A DNA stretch of 64,000 nt, taken from the NCBI GenBank assembly GCA_026003015.1, contig BPGL01000001.1, forward strand, positions 797,353 to 861,352, read 5' to 3'. The translations under genes and the position numbers were made by a program. The notes under the pieces were generated by a model. It saw nothing but the letters and a program-made list of their open reading frames with translations, had not been told where the DNA came from and made no database searches. Position 1 is the first letter of the stretch, and each line of letters starts with the position of its first letter. Positions 60,813 to 64,000 of the stretch are shown piece after piece. Source of the stretch: Actinomycetota bacterium (GTDB lineage Bacteria; Actinomycetota; UBA4738; HRBIN12).

Positions 60813-61250
60813 ATGAGCACGCCCCTGCCGGGCGAGCCGCGGGACCACATGAACGCGCTGCTGCGCGTTCTGCTGCCGTTCGCTCGCGACGCGATCGGGG
60901 AGCACGGGGGCTTCTTCCCGGTCGGCATCTCGATGGCGCCCGACGGCGAGGTCGAGGTCGTGGACCTGCCGACGATCGAGCCGGCGACGAGCGCCGACGC
61001 CGTGCTGGCGGAGATCCGCTCCGGCCTTCGGGCCAGGGCCGAGCGACGCGAGGTCCTCGCGGTCGGCGTGGCCTCCGGGGTCCGCCTGCACACGCCCGAG
61101 GACGAGGGCTTCCCGCTGGGGATCCGCGTGGAGCTCGAGCACCGCGACGCCGATCCGATCACCTGCGTCATCCCCTATCGGGAGACCGAGGTCGGCTACG
61201 AGTACGGTGAGGCGATCGCCTTCGTCGGCGAGCGCCGCACCTGGGTCTGA
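60813..61250 (+). CDS. Uncharacterised protein inside the cysteine-synthesis cluster
   Basis: The protein has 145 residues from MSTPLPGEPRDHMNALLRVL, following a GGGGG stretch. Not recognised. It alternates helix and strand (FARDAIGEHGGFFPVGISMAPDG, TSADAVLAEIRSGLRARAER, REVLAVGVASGVRLHTPEDE) with an acidic tail, no membrane segment and no cysteine pair. Codon use is normal for the region. It is transcribed against its neighbours, between cysM and cysO, with 8 nt to the cysO stop. Confidence 0.7.
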   Translation: MSTPLPGEPRDHMNALLRVLLPFARDAIGEHGGFFPVGISMAPDGEVEVVDLPTIEPATSADAVLAEIRSGLRARAERREVLAVGVASGVRLHTPEDEGFPLGIRVELEHRDADPITCVIPYRETEVGYEYGEAIAFVGERRTWV

Positions 61251-61258
61251 GGGCTCCC

Positions 61259-61540
61259 TCAGGCCCGCCCGCCGGCCACCGCCGGAAGCAGGGACACGGT
61301 GTCCCCGTCCTTCAACGGCGTCTCGAGCGACCCGAGGTACCGGACGTCTTCGTCGTTCACGTAGACGTTGATGAACCGGTGCAGCGCGCCGTCCTCGGTC
61401 AGGACGTTCTTCGTGATCCCCGGGTAGGTGGACTCCAGGTTGGCAAGCAGCTCCCGCAGGGTCGCTCCCTCAACGTCCACCGTCGCCTCGCCTCCCGCGT
61501 GCTTGCGCAGGATCGTCGGCAGCTTCACGGTCACCGCCAT
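61259..61540 (-). CDS. cysO: Ubiquitin-like sulfur carrier protein, CysO type
   Basis: The protein has 93 residues of the MoaD/ThiS/CysO fold (VTVKLPTILRKHAGGEATVDVEG, FINVYVNDEDVRYL, LKDGDTVSLLPAVAGG). CysO carries sulfur as a C-terminal thiocarboxylate for cysteine synthesis. Here two residues, Arg-Ala, follow the diglycine, so the active GG end must be exposed by cleavage first. The adjacent JAMM protease is the obvious candidate. It starts 24 nt after the E1-like gene. Confidence 0.9.
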   Translation of the reverse strand: MAVTVKLPTILRKHAGGEATVDVEGATLRELLANLESTYPGITKNVLTEDGALHRFINVYVNDEDVRYLGSLETPLKDGDTVSLLPAVAGGRA

Positions 61541-61564
61541 CTCGCCTCGTCCGCTCCTTCCGCC

Positions 61565-62389
61565 TCACTCCGGTCGTGCCGGGACGCCGCAGAACGCCTC
61601 GTAGTCGATCAGCTCCGTGATCGTCGGTTCCTTGCCGCACACGGGGCAGTCGGCGTCCCAACGGATCCGCACCTCCTGCACCTCCATGTGGAGCGCGTCG
61701 TAGAGCAGGAGACGCTTCTCGAGGGTCCGCCCCTGTCCGGTGATCAGCTTGATCGCCTCGGTGGCCTGGATCGAGCCGATCACGCCGGGGAGCACGCCGA
61801 ACACGCCTCCCTCGGCACAGCTCGGCACGGTCCCCGGAGGTGGCGGCGAGGGGAACAGACACCGGTAGCACGGGGTCTGCGGCCCCGGCATGAACACGGT
61901 CGCCTGGCCCTCGAACTGGTAGATCGACCCGTACACGAGGGGCTTGCCGAGGAACTGCGTCGCGTCGTTCACGAGGTAGCGCACCGGGAAGTTGTCGGTC
62001 CCGTCGACGACCACGTCGTAGGGCCCGAGGACATCCAGGGCGTTCGCGCTCGTGAGCAGCGTCTCGTGCCCGACGATCTCGATCGTCGGGTTGATGGCGC
62101 GCAGGTGCTCGACCGCGCTCGCGACCTTCGGACGGCCGACGTCGGCCGTCGTGTGCAGGATCTGACGCTGCAGGTTCGTGAGGTCCACGCGGTCGAAGTC
62201 GACGATCCCCAGGCGACCCACCCCGGCCGCCGCCAGGTACATCGCGACCGGCGAACCGAGCCCCCCGGCGCCGATCACGAGGACGCTCGCCTCCAGGAGC
62301 TTGCGCTGCCCTTCGCCGCCGATGTTCGGCAGGATGATGTGGCGCGCGTAGCGCTGCACCTGCTCCTCGGTGAACCGCGGAACGCTCAC
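61565..62389 (-). CDS. E1-like sulfur-carrier adenylyltransferase (MoeB/ThiF family)
   Basis: The protein has 274 residues from GTG 62389. RYARHIILPNIGGEGQRKLLEASVLVIGAGGLGSP gives the ATP-binding GxGxxG; VDFDRVDLTNLQRQILH, VDGTDNFPVRYLVND and the zinc pairs CYRC and CPVC follow. It activates the carrier's C-terminal glycine with ATP. There is no rhodanese domain, so sulfur must come from another donor. It overlaps mec by GTGA. Confidence 0.9.
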   Translation of the reverse strand: MSVPRFTEEQVQRYARHIILPNIGGEGQRKLLEASVLVIGAGGLGSPVAMYLAAAGVGRLGIVDFDRVDLTNLQRQILHTTADVGRPKVASAVEHLRAINPTIEIVGHETLLTSANALDVLGPYDVVVDGTDNFPVRYLVNDATQFLGKPLVYGSIYQFEGQATVFMPGPQTPCYRCLFPSPPPPGTVPSCAEGGVFGVLPGVIGSIQATEAIKLITGQGRTLEKRLLLYDALHMEVQEVRIRWDADCPVCGKEPTITELIDYEAFCGVPARPE

Positions 62390-62787
62390 CGGATCGTCAG
62401 CTCCTCCTCCTGCACCTCGCCGTCGCGGATGAAGAACGACCGGACGACCGGACGCTCACGGTCGGCCAGGGACAGCACGATGTAGCGGGCCTCGGGGTAG
62501 AAGGCCAGCCGCACGTCGGTCTCCGACGGGTAGGCCTCGGAGTGCGTGTGGGAGTGGTAGATGGCCCACAGCTCCCAGTCGTTGGCCTCCATCTCCTCGA
62601 AGGCGCGCAGCTGCTCGCGCCCGTCCAGGCGGTACGTGACGGGGCTCGCGTCGGCGTTGCGCATCGGGAACACCTTCACCGGCCGGCCGTCGCCGTTGGC
62701 GGCGATCAGCCCGCAGCACTCGTTCGGGAACTCCCGCAGCCCCTGGGCCACGATCTCGGCGTACAGCCCCTCGTCCAGCTCGGCCAT
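62386..62787 (-). CDS. mec: JAMM/MPN+ metalloprotease, Mec type
   Basis: The protein has 133 residues. Zinc motif AIYHSHTHSEAYPSETD (HxHx7SxxD) with the upstream catalytic Glu in REFPNECCGLIAA. In M. tuberculosis Mec releases cysteine from the CysO-cysteine adduct. Here it may also trim the Arg-Ala tail of the carrier. TAGCAT (62804-62799, minus) lies 11 nt before the ATG. It starts 46 nt after selD. Confidence 0.92.
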   Translation of the reverse strand: MAELDEGLYAEIVAQGLREFPNECCGLIAANGDGRPVKVFPMRNADASPVTYRLDGREQLRAFEEMEANDWELWAIYHSHTHSEAYPSETDVRLAFYPEARYIVLSLADRERPVVRSFFIRDGEVQEEELTIR

Positions 62788-62833
62788 TGCAGGTGCAAAT
62801 GCTACCAGGGGGGTCGGGTATTCCCCGTCGAGC

Positions 62834-63883
62834 TCATCGCGCCAGACGCCCGCCGATCGCGATCCGCCCCGGCTCCCCGGGCACCGTCCGGCCGATCTCG
62901 GCCGCCTCGATGCCCTCGCCCCGCAGGGTCGCCCGCAGCACCGCCGGGCGGTCGGTCGCGAGCAGCAGCCCGCCGCTCGTCTGCGCGTCGGCCAGCACGA
63001 GCTGCTCCGCCTCGGTGAGCTCCCCGGCGTCGGTGACCGGGGCGACCCACGCGTGGTTGCGCCGCGTGCCGCCGGCGACGACGCCGCGCCCCGCCAGCTC
63101 CAGCACGCCCGGGAGCGTGGGAATCGCCGCGGCGTCGAGCTCCGCGGCGCAGCCGCTCGCCTCGAGCAGGCGACGCAGGTGCCCGAGCAGCCCGAACCCG
63201 GTGACGTCGGTCGCGGCCCGAACGCCCGCCTGCACCGCCGCCGCCGAGGCCGCCGCGTTCAAAGTGGTCATCGTCTCCACGGCGGCCCGCACCTGCTCCT
63301 CGGTCGCCTCGCCGCGCTTGATCGCCGTGGCGATCATGCCGGTGCCGAGCGGCTTCGTGAGCACGAGCGTCATGCCGGGGCGCGCCGCGTCGTTGCGGAG
63401 CATCGCGTCAGGATCGACGAAGCCGATCGCGACGAGGCCGTAGATCGGCTCGGTCGAGGTGATCGTGTGGCCGCCCGCGAGGGCCACCCCCGCCTGCTCG
63501 GCGACGTCGCGCCCCCCGCGGAGGCACGCCGCCAGGAGCTCCATGGGCAGGTCGTCCACCGGCCACGCGGCGACGTTCAGCGCGAGGCGCGGAACCCCGC
63601 CCATGGCGTAGACGTCCGACAGCGCGTTGGCCGCGGCGATCCTGCCCCAGTCGTAGGCGTCGTCGACGATCGGGGTGAACACGTCGACCGTCGCGACGAG
63701 CGCGCCGCCGCCGGGCAGCGCGTAGACGGCGGCGTCGTCGCCCGAGTCGGAGCCGACGAGGAGATCGCCCGCCGGGCCGGGCAGGGCGAGCTCCCCGAGG
63801 AGCTCCCTCAACGCCGCGGCCTCCAGCTTGCAGCCGCAGCCGGCGCCGTGGCTGAAGGAGGTCAGCGGCCGCTCGGTACGCAC
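62834..63883 (-). CDS. selD: Selenide, water dikinase (selenophosphate synthetase)
   Basis: The protein has 349 residues from GTG 63883. The N-terminal SHGAGCGCKLEAAAL has catalytic C16 (cysteine, not selenocysteine) and K19. SDSGDDAAVYAL, LNVAAWPVDDLPMELL, GGHTI and TDVTGFGLLGHLRRLLEASG are typical SelD elements. It makes selenophosphate for selenocysteine or 2-selenouridine. No selA, selB or tRNA-Sec is in the window. TATCCT ends 6 nt before the start. Confidence 0.95.
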   Translation of the reverse strand: MRTERPLTSFSHGAGCGCKLEAAALRELLGELALPGPAGDLLVGSDSGDDAAVYALPGGGALVATVDVFTPIVDDAYDWGRIAAANALSDVYAMGGVPRLALNVAAWPVDDLPMELLAACLRGGRDVAEQAGVALAGGHTITSTEPIYGLVAIGFVDPDAMLRNDAARPGMTLVLTKPLGTGMIATAIKRGEATEEQVRAAVETMTTLNAAASAAAVQAGVRAATDVTGFGLLGHLRRLLEASGCAAELDAAAIPTLPGVLELAGRGVVAGGTRRNHAWVAPVTDAGELTEAEQLVLADAQTSGGLLLATDRPAVLRATLRGEGIEAAEIGRTVPGEPGRIAIGGRLAR

Positions 63884-63889
63884 GCGTCG

Positions 63890-63895
63890 AGGATA
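63890..63895 (-). promoter_or_regulatory. -10 box of a likely leaderless selD transcript
   Basis: On the minus strand TATCCT is followed by 6 nt and the GTG start of selD. No Shine-Dalgarno is present. Confidence 0.4.
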
Positions 63896-63901
63896 CGCGG
63901 G

Positions 63902-64000
63902 CTACGCGAGGTCGGTCCCCATGGCGTGGAACCCGCCGTCGACGTGGAGCAGCTCCCCGGTGATGCCGGCGGCAAGATCCGACAGCAGGAACGCGATCGC
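63902..64000 (-). CDS. fabI: Enoyl-ACP reductase FabI, 3' end only
   Basis: The last 32 residues and stop codon are in the window. [20 protein letters not shown] and the following FHAMG are the typical C-terminus of FabI-type short-chain dehydrogenases (ITGE.xxVDGGxHxMG). The start lies beyond the right edge. It catalyses the last reduction of fatty-acid elongation. Confidence 0.8.
   Translation of the reverse strand, partial: AIAFLLSDLAAGITGELLHVDGGFHAMGTDLA

Noticed and set aside
62834..63883. Possible selenocysteine codon in selD
   Set aside because: The active-site position is an ordinary cysteine codon and no internal UGA is needed for a full-length product.

Overview
This is a very GC-rich stretch of a bacterial chromosome, most probably from the Actinomycetota. 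The best evidence is the block mec / E1-like / cysO / cysM / murI / metallo-hydrolase / rph / rdgB at 56.9-62.8 kb. It repeats the gene neighbourhood known from Mycobacterium tuberculosis (Rv1334-Rv1341). GTG starts, 4-base GTGA/ATGA overlaps between consecutive genes, tRNAs mostly without an encoded CCA, and leaderless-type promoters agree with this. Genus cannot be told from the sequence.

1-10.3 kb: a complete subtype I-G (formerly I-U) CRISPR-Cas locus. The leader end of an array (19 whole repeats plus one cut by the window edge) is followed by cas2, a cas4-cas1 fusion, cas8g2/csb3, cas3 (helicase-HD order), csb2 (Cas5-Cas6) and csb1 (Cas7). All are on the minus strand and tightly packed, and a perfect CRP-type operator lies upstream.

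10.3-19.4 kb: housekeeping and metabolism. It holds tRNA-Gly, a hydantoinase/DUF917 pair, tRNA-Arg, a lipoprotein, purEK, two tandem paralogous class III aminotransferases behind a 20-bp palindrome, tRNA-His, tRNA-Lys and a 3' gene remnant.

19.4-31.7 kb: a regulatory and ion-transport block. It has a SARP/BTAD-type activator with two cupins, a kinase-like phosphotransferase and four copies of a repeated operator-like motif. A Mg-type P-ATPase, a cation antiporter and a Ca-type P-ATPase follow, then a protoglobin-MarR pair. Three genes in 20.1-24.5 kb each carry one extra base that breaks the frame.

31.7-43.4 kb: a nitrogen/polyamine island. It encodes an agmatinase-family ureohydrolase, a spermidine/putrescine-type ABC importer, nitrilase, an aminotransferase, amidase, a PucR regulator and ornithine aminotransferase. 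A second polyamine-type importer at 49.1-52.9 kb has a nearly identical promoter, so the two are probably co-regulated.

43.4-56.8 kb: a protease that fuses a site-2 metalloprotease, CBS domains, PDZ and a Lon catalytic domain; an EamA exporter, mgsA, tRNA-Leu, an alcohol dehydrogenase, PspC, the second importer, a cyclase-family hydrolase, OsmC, an MmsA-type dehydrogenase and an orphan histidine kinase.

56.9-64 kb: RNA and nucleotide quality control (rph, rdgB), murI, a Rv1339-like hydrolase, protein-thiocarboxylate cysteine synthesis (cysM, cysO, E1, mec), selD and the 3' end of fabI. All functions are inferred from sequence features read by eye; no database search was run.
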